Below, piece by piece: positions 8,772-18,600 of a DNA stretch of 64,000 nt; the stretch's first letter is position 1; every line of letters begins with the position of its first letter. The position numbers and the translations under genes were made by a program. The DNA is from Burkholderia sp. 8Y. Its GTDB lineage: Bacteria > Pseudomonadota > Gammaproteobacteria > Burkholderiales > Burkholderiaceae. Under the pieces are notes generated by a model. The model was not told the DNA's origin and made no database searches. It worked only from the letters and a program-made list of their open reading frames with translations. Location: the NCBI RefSeq assembly GCF_902506145.1, contig NZ_LR733520.1:2617771-2681770 (forward strand), read 5' to 3'.

Positions 8772-9029
8772 ATGGCTGCGAGCGCGGAACTGATAGAGAT
8801 TCCAAGCAACGAGCTGGTTTCCCTTTTGGACTTGATGGTCTGGGAGATGACCAATAGAGGTCGTCCCGACGTGCTGATGTGGCGGACGGAATTACTGTCA
8901 CGGGACGACGCAACAAGTGTCGACGTGCTACGCGCTATCGCAGTGTGCGACGATTATCTCGCGCCGGAGGGTTCGGAAGATGGCCGAGCCGCCCAAGCCA
9001 TTGCTTGGCCGGACCTCAGTCGGAAGTAG
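8772..9029 (+). CDS. Small hypothetical protein (85 aa)
   Basis: AAGGAGAAGAAC immediately precedes the ATG, an excellent ribosome site that makes this small frame credible. The protein is acidic, has a helical N-terminal half (ELVSLLDLMVWEMTNRG) and no cysteine cluster or membrane segment. It is isolated among island genes and reads opposite to its neighbours. I do not recognise a family. Confidence 0.6.
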   Translation: MAASAELIEIPSNELVSLLDLMVWEMTNRGRPDVLMWRTELLSRDDATSVDVLRAIAVCDDYLAPEGSEDGRAAQAIAWPDLSRK

Positions 9030-9134
9030 CTAAGCGATGAAACGGGCGGTGCCCGTATAAGTTTGCAAGCTAGATGAAGGATGAATTTTCTTCCTATAAG
9101 CGATACCTCGCGCAAAGCCTCGCTCGCCGGTCGG

Positions 9135-9584
9135 TCATACTGCAACTCCCAACTCGGACTCGTCGAATGCTTGCAACGCGCGACCCGGTTGAGCACATGC
9201 TGCGCAGTAGACGGCTAGCTCGCGCTCGTCGACGACTCGCGCGGAACAAAGCCATGGCTGCGAGGCGTCTTCGAATTGCGTCATGTTGACAGAGACGTGA
9301 GGCAACGCGCGGTCGACTGGTTGCAGACAAAGCGAGCAAGGGACGGTTTTGCCCCGCGATGGGTACGGGGATGTGAGCGTCGATGTGATTGCCGCTTCGG
9401 CGTACTCGCTACACTCAGAGCCGCAGAAGTCTGTTACCAGTTCGTCGTCTGAGACCATAACGACCGTTCCGGACGGCGTGTCCGTGAGTGTCTGGCTGCG
9501 CTTGCACAAGCTGAAGTATCCTTTATGCAGCTCGTGCTCACAGACGCCGCAATATCGACCTTCGTAAGAATTTGCCATGTTCAT
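9135..9584 (-). CDS. Zinc-ribbon-like hypothetical protein, copy 2
   Basis: A 149-residue paralogue of the protein at 1390-1827. It keeps all the cysteine pairs (CGVC, CGSEC, CSLC, CAAC), the central TSPYP...KTVPCSLCL block and the ending FDESELGVAV. By eye about two thirds of positions agree. AAGGAG precedes the start by 4 nt; a second ATG two codons in is also possible. Unlike copy 1 it is not followed by cREC or GES/HPS genes. Function is unknown. The paired cysteines predict zinc binding. Confidence 0.7.
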   Translation of the reverse strand: MNMANSYEGRYCGVCEHELHKGYFSLCKRSQTLTDTPSGTVVMVSDDELVTDFCGSECSEYAEAAITSTLTSPYPSRGKTVPCSLCLQPVDRALPHVSVNMTQFEDASQPWLCSARVVDERELAVYCAACAQPGRALQAFDESELGVAV

Positions 9585-9711
9585 TCATCTCCTTGCCGCC
9601 GGCGCGACTGACATAGCGGCAGTCTAGGTTCTAAGCAAGACATACTGCGTCTCAATCAACTGGACAGTCTAATAGGCTGAGCAATGCCTCAGCACGGAGA
9701 AGGAGGCCCTG

Positions 9712-9984
9712 ATGATACGCAAAACGCTTAACGCTTCTCGCCTCCAGAACGAGGTCGACAGGCGCATTCATCGACTGCAAGAGGTGATAGAAGATGGCGT
9801 GAAGATACAAGTGCCGCGCCCTCGACTGCAGGAAGCAGACGCAACGGGCTGCAATTGGACCATGAGCCATTTCGGGAACGCGGTCGGTTTTGAAGGCGCC
9901 ATCGAGCGTGTGCTGAAGGCAGTACGCGCGGAATACAACCTCAGCACGGAGACGAAAGAGAAAGCCGACCCCTTCGCGACTTAG
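9712..9984 (+). CDS. Small hypothetical protein (90 aa)
   Basis: GGAGAAGGAGG lies 5-6 nt before the ATG, a very strong ribosome site. The protein starts MIRKTLNASRL, is mostly helical, and has a central CNWTMSHFGN segment. No known motif is seen. The similar size and orientation to the gene at 8772 suggest small cargo genes of the island. Function is unknown. Confidence 0.6.
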   Translation: MIRKTLNASRLQNEVDRRIHRLQEVIEDGVKIQVPRPRLQEADATGCNWTMSHFGNAVGFEGAIERVLKAVRAEYNLSTETKEKADPFAT

Positions 9985-10065
9985 GCAAGAAACCGAGATT
10001 ATCGAGGTGCGCGGGAAGCTCCGCAGGCGAGCTCATGGGCTGACTATGGCCGCTGCGGCGAAGTC

Positions 10066-10530
10066 TCACCCTTCCGCCTCTCCCCCGTCGTCTTGCGGTT
10101 CGTCGAAATCCAGGTTCTTTTCAACTATCTCGACGCGGATTTCTTCTGGCTCTTCTTCGATGTCAATCTGCCTTGGCGGGGTGGCGACCACTTTGAAGTC
10201 AAAGCCCAACCCGCTCGCGTATGCGACGTGTTCTCCCTCGTCGTCATCGCGCAAGACTTCGTCGTCAAGCATCGACCGGCGCTCGGTATGGAAGTCTTTT
10301 CCCGTTAGAACGACTTCCTCTTCCTCGCCGATTTCGGAATCGACGACCAAGAGCTTCAAGGTTCCAGATGGTTCAAGCATGCCTTCTCCCGGGTGCTTGT
10401 GGTTTCGGACTGCCCCAACAAGCGTGAATTTCCCGCTTTGTCCCCCAGAAGATATTAGCGGCAACGAAATGGTCGCAGCGACGTACAGGTCGCCGGTCGT
10501 CTCTATCCGCGCTACAATATCATCGAACAA
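10066..10530 (-). CDS. Acidic hypothetical protein divergent from the LexA-like gene
   Basis: A frame of 154 residues, strongly acidic in its C-terminal half (EIGEEEEVV, DDDEGEH, DIEEEPEE). The only early start is TTG at 10530, with no good ribosome site, so the true start is uncertain and may lie inside. The first 50 residues look like beta strands. The start region lies inside the operator-like inverted repeat at 10,521-10,540, so the gene could be controlled by the divergent repressor. The family is not recognised, and overlapping plus-strand frames exist, so confidence is limited. Confidence 0.42.
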   Translation of the reverse strand: MFDDIVARIETTGDLYVAATISLPLISSGGQSGKFTLVGAVRNHKHPGEGMLEPSGTLKLLVVDSEIGEEEEVVLTGKDFHTERRSMLDDEVLRDDDEGEHVAYASGLGFDFKVVATPPRQIDIEEEPEEIRVEIVEKNLDFDEPQDDGGEAEG

Positions 10531-10540
10531 ACATTCGATG
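10521..10540. promoter_or_regulatory. Candidate operator of the LexA-like repressor
   Basis: CATCGAA and TTCGATG form an exact 7-bp inverted repeat separated by 6 bp. It resembles the CGAAC-N4-GTTCG type of LexA box. A possible -10 element, TACAAT, lies at 10,513-10,518 just before it, and the repressor ATG is 10 bp after it. This fits autoregulation. Confidence 0.5.
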
Positions 10541-10550
10541 GAGCGAACGA

Positions 10551-11126
10551 ATGACTGACGAGGAACACCTGGCCGCCCTACGAACGTACTGGAAACGAAA
10601 TCAGGCGTTTCCCGCCATGGCGAAGCTTTGCGACGTGGTCGGCCTTAACAGCACCAGCAGCGTCTTTGCGCTCATCAAACGACTTGCCGACGCAGGCTAT
10701 GTGGAGCGAGTTGAAGGTCGGGTGGCCCCGACTAGACGCTTTTTTGGTCGCCCAGTCATTGGCGCTGTGCGCGCAGGCTTGCCACAACCGGAAGGACAGG
10801 AGCCGCCCGAGTTGCTGACAATCGACGACTATCTCGTTGATGACCCCAACAGGACTGTCCTCTGTCGTGTTCGGGGCCAGTCGATGCGGGACGTCGGCCT
10901 CTTGGACGGTGACCTCGTGGTCGTCGAAAAGAATCGGCCGACTAAGCCGGGCGACATTGTGGTGGCAGTGGTTGATGGCGAGATGACGGTCAAGACTCTT
11001 TGCCTCGGCAAGGACGGGGCGTTCTATCTTGAGCCCGCAAATCCGGAATTCCAGCCGATTCGACCACAGGGTTCGCTCGAGATAGTCGGCGTCGTGGTCG
11101 GTTCTGTTCGCCGCTATGGACGGTGA
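10551..11126 (+). CDS. LexA-like S24-family autoproteolytic transcriptional repressor
   Basis: A 191-residue protein with LexA layout. Residues 1-65 form a winged helix with LexA-like wording (LCDVVGLNSTSSVFALIKRL...GYVERVEG). The C-terminal S24 peptidase domain holds the catalytic serine in GQSMRDVGLLDGD and the lysine in VDGEMTVKTL. Family knowledge says such proteins cleave themselves when RecA is activated, releasing target promoters. GGAG precedes the ATG by 7 nt. It is not the housekeeping LexA by context: it sits in an accessory island and probably controls island genes, including the divergent acidic-protein gene and perhaps the 164-aa gene downstream. Confidence 0.85.
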   Translation: MTDEEHLAALRTYWKRNQAFPAMAKLCDVVGLNSTSSVFALIKRLADAGYVERVEGRVAPTRRFFGRPVIGAVRAGLPQPEGQEPPELLTIDDYLVDDPNRTVLCRVRGQSMRDVGLLDGDLVVVEKNRPTKPGDIVVAVVDGEMTVKTLCLGKDGAFYLEPANPEFQPIRPQGSLEIVGVVVGSVRRYGR

Positions 11127-11226
11127 GCATTCTGCTTGAGTTTGCCGTTTGCAAGAAGGGATTGGTACCATTTCGTCAATGCGATGAGCGCGAACGACAC
11201 AGCAGGGCAACTGCGAGCAAGGCGGA

Positions 11227-11721
11227 ATGGATATTTTTTACTATTGGCAGCAGCTAGAACGGAACCTCAAGGACGGCCAGGTCGGCTATTTCGGTTCCAA
11301 CAACACGAAGATTCTTGAACTCAAGGAGCGGCTGCCCAGACGCGTGTGGGTGTTCAAAACGCCCAAGGGCATGAAGGGTTCTATTCAACTGCTTGGCTCA
11401 CTGCTTGTAAGTGATGAGCCGAAAGTCGCCGTAACCACCGAGTATCCCAACCTCATTTACTACGACCCGTTCTCGCCGCAGTCCGTTATGTTCACCGATT
11501 CGGACGCGCCCGAACGAATCGACGAGGTGAGCCGCCTCCTTCAGTACCGTCTTCTTCACGCTTTCAAGTCAAACTTCCAAGGTGACGCGGGGCTGCAAGC
11601 ATTGGAATCAAATGTCGTGCGGGAGTTGGAAGCAATGACGGCGGGCTGGGCAAAGGTTCAAATGCTTGAACTGGTGAAGGACCGAAAGAAGGTTCAGCCA
11701 ATCAATCCGTTTGCGCGTTAG
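11227..11721 (+). CDS. Hypothetical protein downstream of the LexA-like gene
   Basis: A 164-residue protein starting MDIFYYWQQLERNL. A purine-rich AAGGCGGA touches the ATG, so the start spacing is poor. The N-terminal part resembles an RNA-binding or EVE-like beta fold (VGYFGSNNTKILEL, VWVFKTPKGM), but this is only an impression. The C-terminal 60 residues are helical. It lies 100 bp after the repressor gene in the same direction and may share its transcript and DNA-damage control. The family is not recognised. Confidence 0.6.
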   Translation: MDIFYYWQQLERNLKDGQVGYFGSNNTKILELKERLPRRVWVFKTPKGMKGSIQLLGSLLVSDEPKVAVTTEYPNLIYYDPFSPQSVMFTDSDAPERIDEVSRLLQYRLLHAFKSNFQGDAGLQALESNVVRELEAMTAGWAKVQMLELVKDRKKVQPINPFAR

Positions 11722-11826
11722 GGCACTAAACGATAGCGACGTCGGGGGCAGTCAAGAGTTTGCAAGCGCGGGGCGCTATTTGCAAATGACCACCGCGGTA
11801 CCAGGCTTCGGTGCCCGAGCCGGTTC

Positions 11827-12564
11827 TCAGGGCTTCTCGTTTAATTGGTGGGCAGCCGGCCCGTAGCTATCGTGTTCAGCAATCAGCCGAGATTCGAGGG
11901 CAGCTAGGCTCTCGTCTGGCCCGCAGTTGCACAAGTACGTGAAAACAATGCGGGCCCCCACTTCTAGAGCGTTGGCCAAGGCGTAATGCACCTTGCGATA
12001 GTCTCTGTTCGGGTTCGCCGAATATGGCAATCCAAGTTGAATACCTCTCACACGATTTCGATAACGATTGAAGCGCACTGGGCCTTGAGATGCTCGGGCG
12101 AGACCAATGTAGACGCCCACGAGCGCGTTGCTGTCATCGAAAATCTGCCAACGATAGATTAGCTCGCGCGAGATATCCACGCCGTCGGCAACAACCTCGG
12201 GGTCGAATGTTCGCAACGTGCCAAGCGGGCGAACTGCCGTCTTCTCGGTACCAGAGCGTGCGTCTTCGCCTGGGCGGTGCCCAGCTTCGGCTGCGATTAG
12301 CGCAAGCTCGAGGTCGACGATTGAGAGCAGCTCGGCAACAGAGCCTGAAAACCGATGCGTCGCGCTCTTATTCTTTGTCGCTCTAAACGTTGCGGCGCGT
12401 TTCACTTCAAAGACGCCAGCGCGACTCGTGCAGGATAGTCGGATGACTCGTTTCTTTGAACCCTCCGCATTAAATACCCAGTAAGAATGGCCGTCCGCGA
12501 TTCTGTCAGCGTGAAGCCCGCGCCCTGCAAGTAAAAGTCCGGTGTGGAGTTCAGTAAGAGACAT
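11827..12564 (-). CDS. GIY-YIG-like protein downstream of the large helicase-nuclease
   Basis: A protein of 245 residues, with ATG 12564 chosen because upstream residues overlap the helicase gene and look non-coding. Residues about 149-235 read GVYIGLARA, then an Arg-rich helix and later LESRLIAEH. This order of YIG, Arg and Glu fits a GIY-YIG endonuclease fold, whose usual motif is GIY/VYxG...R...E. The N-terminal 140 residues are beta-rich and unknown. It starts 64 bp after the helicase stop on the same strand, so the two are probably one operon. The nuclease call is tentative because the first GIY strand is degenerate. Confidence 0.6.
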   Translation of the reverse strand: MSLTELHTGLLLAGRGLHADRIADGHSYWVFNAEGSKKRVIRLSCTSRAGVFEVKRAATFRATKNKSATHRFSGSVAELLSIVDLELALIAAEAGHRPGEDARSGTEKTAVRPLGTLRTFDPEVVADGVDISRELIYRWQIFDDSNALVGVYIGLARASQGPVRFNRYRNRVRGIQLGLPYSANPNRDYRKVHYALANALEVGARIVFTYLCNCGPDESLAALESRLIAEHDSYGPAAHQLNEKP

Positions 12565-12628
12565 GTCGCGCAAACATAAGAGCAAGGGAGCCAAGGTGCA
12601 GCAGGAACATCGGAGTGCCTTTGATGAG

Positions 12629-15600
12629 TCAATCCGACATGTCGTCCCACACGCGTTGCAGTCTTTCCCGATTTGCAGCGCGCAGCTTTGACAGACCAAG
12701 CCTTTTAGTCATTGCAACCATGCCAGCCTCACGATTCGACTCGTGTGACTTGATTTCCTTTGCGAGTGCGCTAAGTTCCAAGCTTGAAACTTCATCGAGA
12801 ACTCGGGCGCCGCCTTTGGGTGGCCGACGGAAGGACCATTCTTTCCCCGCGCTCCCTTTCTCCCGGAAGAAGAGTCCAACATCCTCATGGTCGCAGTCGA
12901 AGTGTCTTTTCGCCACCTCCACCACTCGGTCCAGAATGCGGCCTCCGGTGCGAGACCATCCATGCGCCCGAGCGATTCGGCGCGCGAGGACTTCGTCGCG
13001 GATTGGCGCTTCAATTGCCACCACATGGGCAAGCATTGACGCTAACTGCGGGTCGTAATCCTTGTCGAAGAAGCGTTCTGGTGAACATACATGCTCCGTC
13101 AAGTCGAAATCAGCCTCAATGAAGATTGCTGCCGAAGGTTCCGATTCAGTCAGCGACGTCGCCCGAGCGTATCTTGCGGAACCCGGAGCTCGTATCGTGT
13201 CCAACGCTTCGTCGCCATCTTCTTCATCAGCGTTGTCAACTTCCGTTGAGACCGCCCGCTCGAGTTCGTCTGGGCCAGATGCTCTCGCCGCCGCAATTAC
13301 CTCTTCCGCGATGGCCGCAGCCTCCGTCTCGTTAAGGGCGCCTTGCTCGCGCTGACCAGCCAAGAGTGCCCGGAGTTGCGCATCGACTTTCTCGAGCGTG
13401 CCAGGCATGTCAATCCACCAATCGGTCGACCAGATGCGGACAATCTCCCATCCAAGACCGCGCAGGACTTGCTCTCGCAACTTATCGCGGTCGCGCGCGG
13501 TCGCGGACCGGTGGTAAGTCGCTCCATCACACTCAATGCCGGCGACATAGCGGCCCGGAGCATCCGGGTCAACGACGCCTAAATCGATACGGAAAGCGGA
13601 CACGCCGACTTGGGGATGGACCGTCCAGCCGCGTTCGGCGAGTGCAACGCAAACTGCTTTCTCGAAGGGGCTGTCGAAATCGCCAATGCTGCCGGCGACC
13701 GCTTCACCGAGTGCCCTCGCACCTCGCTCAGCAAACTCGAGGAAGTGCTTGAGGTCGCGGACGCCGAGCGCTTGGGTTCGAGACAAGTCCATCTTCTCGG
13801 GCCTGAAGCTTCCGAAGACGCGCAACTCTTGACGGGCCCGCGTAATGGCGACGTTCAGACGCCGCTCACCACCCTGCTGATTCATCGGGCCAAAGTTCAT
13901 TGGCATCGTGCCATCGACGCCCGGGCCGTAGGTAATAGAAAAGTACATGACGTCGCGCTCATCACCCTGCACGCTTTCGAGGTTCTTCACAAACACCGGT
14001 TCGAGCGCGGTATCGGCGAAGTGCTGCTCGATGGAAGGGTCCTTTCGGCGCTCAGCGTCCAATAGGTCCTCAATGAGTCGCTGCTGCTCAGCGTTGAATG
14101 TCACGACGCCAACGGTTTGCCCGCTTTCAGCGAATCCCGGAGACTTAAGACGACCGACGAGGTCTGCGACGAGGGCTTTTGCCTCAGGCTTGTTTGTACG
14201 GGAAGCCCCGCGCTCGTACTGTCCTCCGGTGGCCAGATGGAAACTCACAGCGCGGTCATCCGTGACCGGGCTCGGGAAGGTCACAAGGTCGCCACCGTAG
14301 TAGCGATAATTGGAGAAGGCGATAAGACTTTCGTGACGGCTGCGATAGTGCCATGACAGCTTCATCGTCGGCAGGTTCGCGCCGATACACTCTTCTAAGA
14401 TACTTTCGAGTTCGGTTTCGATGTCGGTGTCGTCAACGTCAGATTCCGCGCGGTCGAAAAAGCTTGTCGGTGGAAGCTGTTTCGGGTCGCCGACCATAAT
14501 CACTTGGCGGCCCCGCGCCATGGCGCCAATCGCGTCCCATACGGGAATTTGAGAGGCTTCGTCGAAGACCACCACATCGAAGTCGGACGTTTCTGCCGGC
14601 AAGTACTGAGCAATCGACAACGGGCTCATCAGCAAGCAGGGCGTGAGGCGCAGAATCGCGCTCGATGCCTTCGTCATCAATTCACGAAGTGGCAGGTGGC
14701 GCGTCTTCTTCTGCATCTCATAGCGCAGAAGCCCCCACTCGGACCCGTGCGAAACCCTCGCTGGCGACGGGAGTCCGGCCGAGAGCTGCGCTCTGACCCA
14801 AGCCTGGGTCAGAGCGATGAACTGCTCGTCCAATTCACGGAAATCCTGGATGCGCTTTTCGTGCTCCGCGGAGACGAAGGTCCGCAGAACTTCGTCGGCG
14901 TCAACGACGGCGTTAAGCCACCAGCGACAATAGTCTGTCTCAAAGACTTCCTTGACGCGGCCTCGCGCAACGATGCCCTGCTCAACGCCTGCAACCAACG
15001 GTGCCAGCCCGAGCGAGAGTGCTTGCTGGCGAACCTTGCGCCAAGCACACCACGCGTTCAAGCGGTTCGAGTTCTTCGGTACGTTCCCGGCACGTTCAGC
15101 GAGTTCTGCAGGCAACAGTGCCGCGAAGCTCGTATGCTCCGTTAGAGCGAGACCGCTCGCTGATGCGAACTTTGTGACTGCTTCCTCGAGCGACTTGAGC
15201 GCATCCGCATAGACCCTGCCAGTGCCAGCAACGATGCCTGATGGTTCGAGCAACACATTGCTGTCCCCAAGCAACAGACCCACCGGTCCCCTTACGGCCG
15301 AAAGGAGCTCGGGGGTTGCGGCGAGACTCGCGAGAGCCACAGCCAACGACTCAAAGAATTCCAGCGCAGGTTCGACGCCCTCAGTTTTTGTTCTAAGGCC
15401 ATTCCAGAGACCAGACGTCTTCGTCGACAGGTCGGAGTGCTCTTCGAGGCGCGCGCGAAGCGACACGAGCTCGCGCATCTTCTTGATATCAGCGGCGGCA
15501 GTTGCTCCGGCACGTCCAGATGCAATAGTGGAGAAGCCGTCGTCGAGCCAATGGCTTTCAGCGCGCGCGGCCGCTAACGCACCTTGGAACGTCAGGTAGG

Positions 15601-18600
15601 CCTTCGCCACGCCGACTTCGGTCTGGAAGCCGCTCCAGATTCCGTCTGTCTCGGCCGTGAGCGGTGAGAGACGCTGGACAACCTGCTCAACCTGACGCAG
15701 TTCACGCATGCGCTCGAGGTCATCACGAGCCGCATCACCGCACTGGCCTCGGCTGACCGGGTCGAGACTGATATCCTCCCACGCCTCGCGTGCATGAACC
15801 CGAAGCAATGCGGCCTGAAACGCGAGGAGCGCGCGAACGACATCGATGTCCGTCTTCAAGCCGGCCCACGCATTAGACGTCGGCAACGACAGGTCGTCGA
15901 GAGCCTTGATTTGCTCGTTAAACGCGTCGATTCTCGCCAAGCGCTCTATGTCGCCTTCGATGTCGGGCTCGCTACCGCCAGTGGCAAGTTCCTTGAGCTT
16001 CTTGACAAGCGAGCGCTTGCGCATCATGCTCATCGGCCAGCTCGAATCCTTCAGTTCGCGGAGGTCAGATTGCAACTCGGCTACTGTTTTGCTCGGAATG
16101 CTCTCGTTGTAAGGCAGAGATAGTTGACCCGCGGTGTCAAGACGGCTGCGCAGCAACTCAATGCCCGTAGCCAGACGGCTTCTCAACGTCTCATTCCATG
16201 GCCGGGACAACTTGGCACTCAGTTCCGCGTCACGCTCCACCTGAGCGATGCCAAGTCGCAGGTCGTCGAGCGTCTGGTTGCTTTTGGGAGTCGACAGACC
16301 TGCGAGCAATTCACGATATCGCTCCAGCATCGGGACTGCTTGCCGGAGCGCGTCAGCTATCGACTTTGCGTCCGGACGCAACGCGAAACGCCAATCGTAG
16401 CCAGACGCCAAGGGCAGCGTTGCTGCGAGCATGCGCATTCCCTCACGCACTCGAGCGTCAAGTAGAAGCGCCGGAAGTCCGATTGCCGCGAGAAGGTCAT
16501 CAGCGGCCTTCTCAAACGTGGCGACAACCTGTGGTACGGCTTGGGCAGCATCCAGCAAGGCTGACTGCCATAGAGGGGACCATTCCGTTTGAGCAATATG
16601 AGCCAGCGGCGTCGAATTAAGCTGCCCCTCGCCGAACGCCTTTGCGTTGATGTCGAGCAATTCCGCCGTTTCTCGCAGGGAGCGCATGCCATCGAGGTTA
16701 TGCGCCTTTGAGGACGGCCACGACAATCGCAGTTCCGGCAGGTCATGGCCGCCGACCACTCGGCCGATGGCTTCATAGACACTCAGGCCGTTTTCATGGC
16801 GTTGGTGGAGCCGCTCGACATAGCCGTTCAGTTGCGAACGAATCGCCTCCAGTCGCTCGGCCTCGGCATGCCACTGTTCGGGGGCGAGCGCAGACGTTGC
16901 GTCCCACGAGGTACGGAGCTGCTCGAGCACCTCCGTCTTACGAGCTTTGCTCGAATGAAGTTCGAGACAGAAGCTTCCAAGACCCACATCAGCGAGACGC
17001 CGATAGACGACATCGAGCGCAGCCATTTTCTCGGAAACGAATAGCACCCGCTTCTTCTCAGCAAGGAACTGCGCAATGAGGTTGGAAATGGTCTGGCTCT
17101 TGCCGGTTCCAGGAGGTCCGATAAGGACAAAATCCTTGCCCTTGCTGCCGGCAACCACTGCGGACAACTGAGACGAATCGGCAGGCAGCGGACAGAAGGT
17201 TTCCTTGACCGGCAGCTCTCGGTCCAGCCGCCGTACGTCGGGGAATTCGACGCTCGTCTGGTACGAATCGCGCGGAGTATCAATAAGATGACGAACGACG
17301 GAATTCTGCTTGAGTTGCTCGGTGCGTTCGGTAAGGTCCCGCCACATCAGATACTTCGCGAACGAGAATGACGCGAGAACGACGTCTTCTACGACTTCCC
17401 AACCCTTGATGTCTTTGATTGCGTTCGAGACAGTCTTCCAGATGCCGGCTACGTCGAGTCCAGAGTCATCTTTCGGCAACTCTGTGTCACGAATACCCAA
17501 CTCCAGTTCAAAATCTTGGCGCAGCATCTCGATGAGCGTCGGATTGAATCGTGGCTCATCGTCGTGCAGCCTGAGACTGAACCCGGAACGAGCGCTACGC
17601 CGCTCCAACGAGACGGGCACCAATATAAGAGGCGCGCGATATTTCTTGTCGTCTTTGTCGTCCCGGGTCCACGAGAGGAAACCTACGGCGAGGTAGAGTG
17701 TGTTTGACCCGCCCTCTTGAAGCGTCGTCCGAGAACTGCGGAATAGCTCGAGTAAGCGGTCATCCATCTCCTCTTGCGGAAGACCGATAAACACTTCCTT
17801 CCGCTTGAGTGCATCGAGCGCGTGTCGACGCCGAATGTTCTCGCGCTCGCGAGCTTCATGAACCGCCTGACTTCGCGGGTCCGCGCCGTCCATCAGGTCC
17901 GGACGGGTGAGAAGCTTGAGCGCTTGGCCCTCCGCGAGAATGTCTTCCAGCAGCCCCGGCTCGGGGGCATCCAGTTTGACCGATTTCTTGCCGGCTTTAA
18001 AGCTTAGCAGGTTGTTCCGAAGGGACAGGTCGAGCAGCTTCCGCTGCCAGCGAGTAAGCCGGTCTTCTGGACGCTCGAGGTCGCCGTCGACCTCGGTGTC
18101 CCCGAAAGTCGTAGGAAGGTCGGGAGCCTCTTCCCAGGTGGGCGTGCGATTCTCGCTCGAATCTTCGTCCGAAGCACCGCGCACGACCACCTGCTCACTT
18201 GCCAGCGGCTTAATGCGCTGCAGACGCGCGCGATGGATGTCCACCGCTAGTTCGAACTTGCCTTCGGAACCTTCCGCGATGCGTTCCTCGCCCTTTTCCG
18301 CCGCGAAACTAAACTTTGGGAGGGGCCGCTGCGCAAGATACGTGGACTCGAATAAGACCATCTCCTTAAGCTTCACGCGCTTCCTAAGCGCGGTGATGTC
18401 GTCAACGACCGTCGTGGAGAATTCCTCCGGTTTCAGCCAGACGCCCGGGAACGCATGCCCTTCCTGGAAAACGACGAGCGGATTAAGGCCAGCTTGCTCG
18501 AGCGCAGCACAAGCGAAAAGAGCCAGGTCGAGACAGGTTCCAAGCTTCGATTCTGCGATATGGCCGGGAGCGCGCACTTTCTGGCCGTTGTATTCAAAGC

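Noticed and set aside
8309-8854. N-terminal extension of the lipoprotein frame
   Set aside because: The GTG start at 8308 has a good ribosome site and a lipobox signal peptide; the extension is Arg/Ser-rich and not protein-like.
10007-10558. 183-aa plus-strand frame over 10,066-10,530
   Set aside because: Ser-rich mirror frame that would overlap the LexA-like start; the minus acidic frame is more protein-like, although also uncertain.
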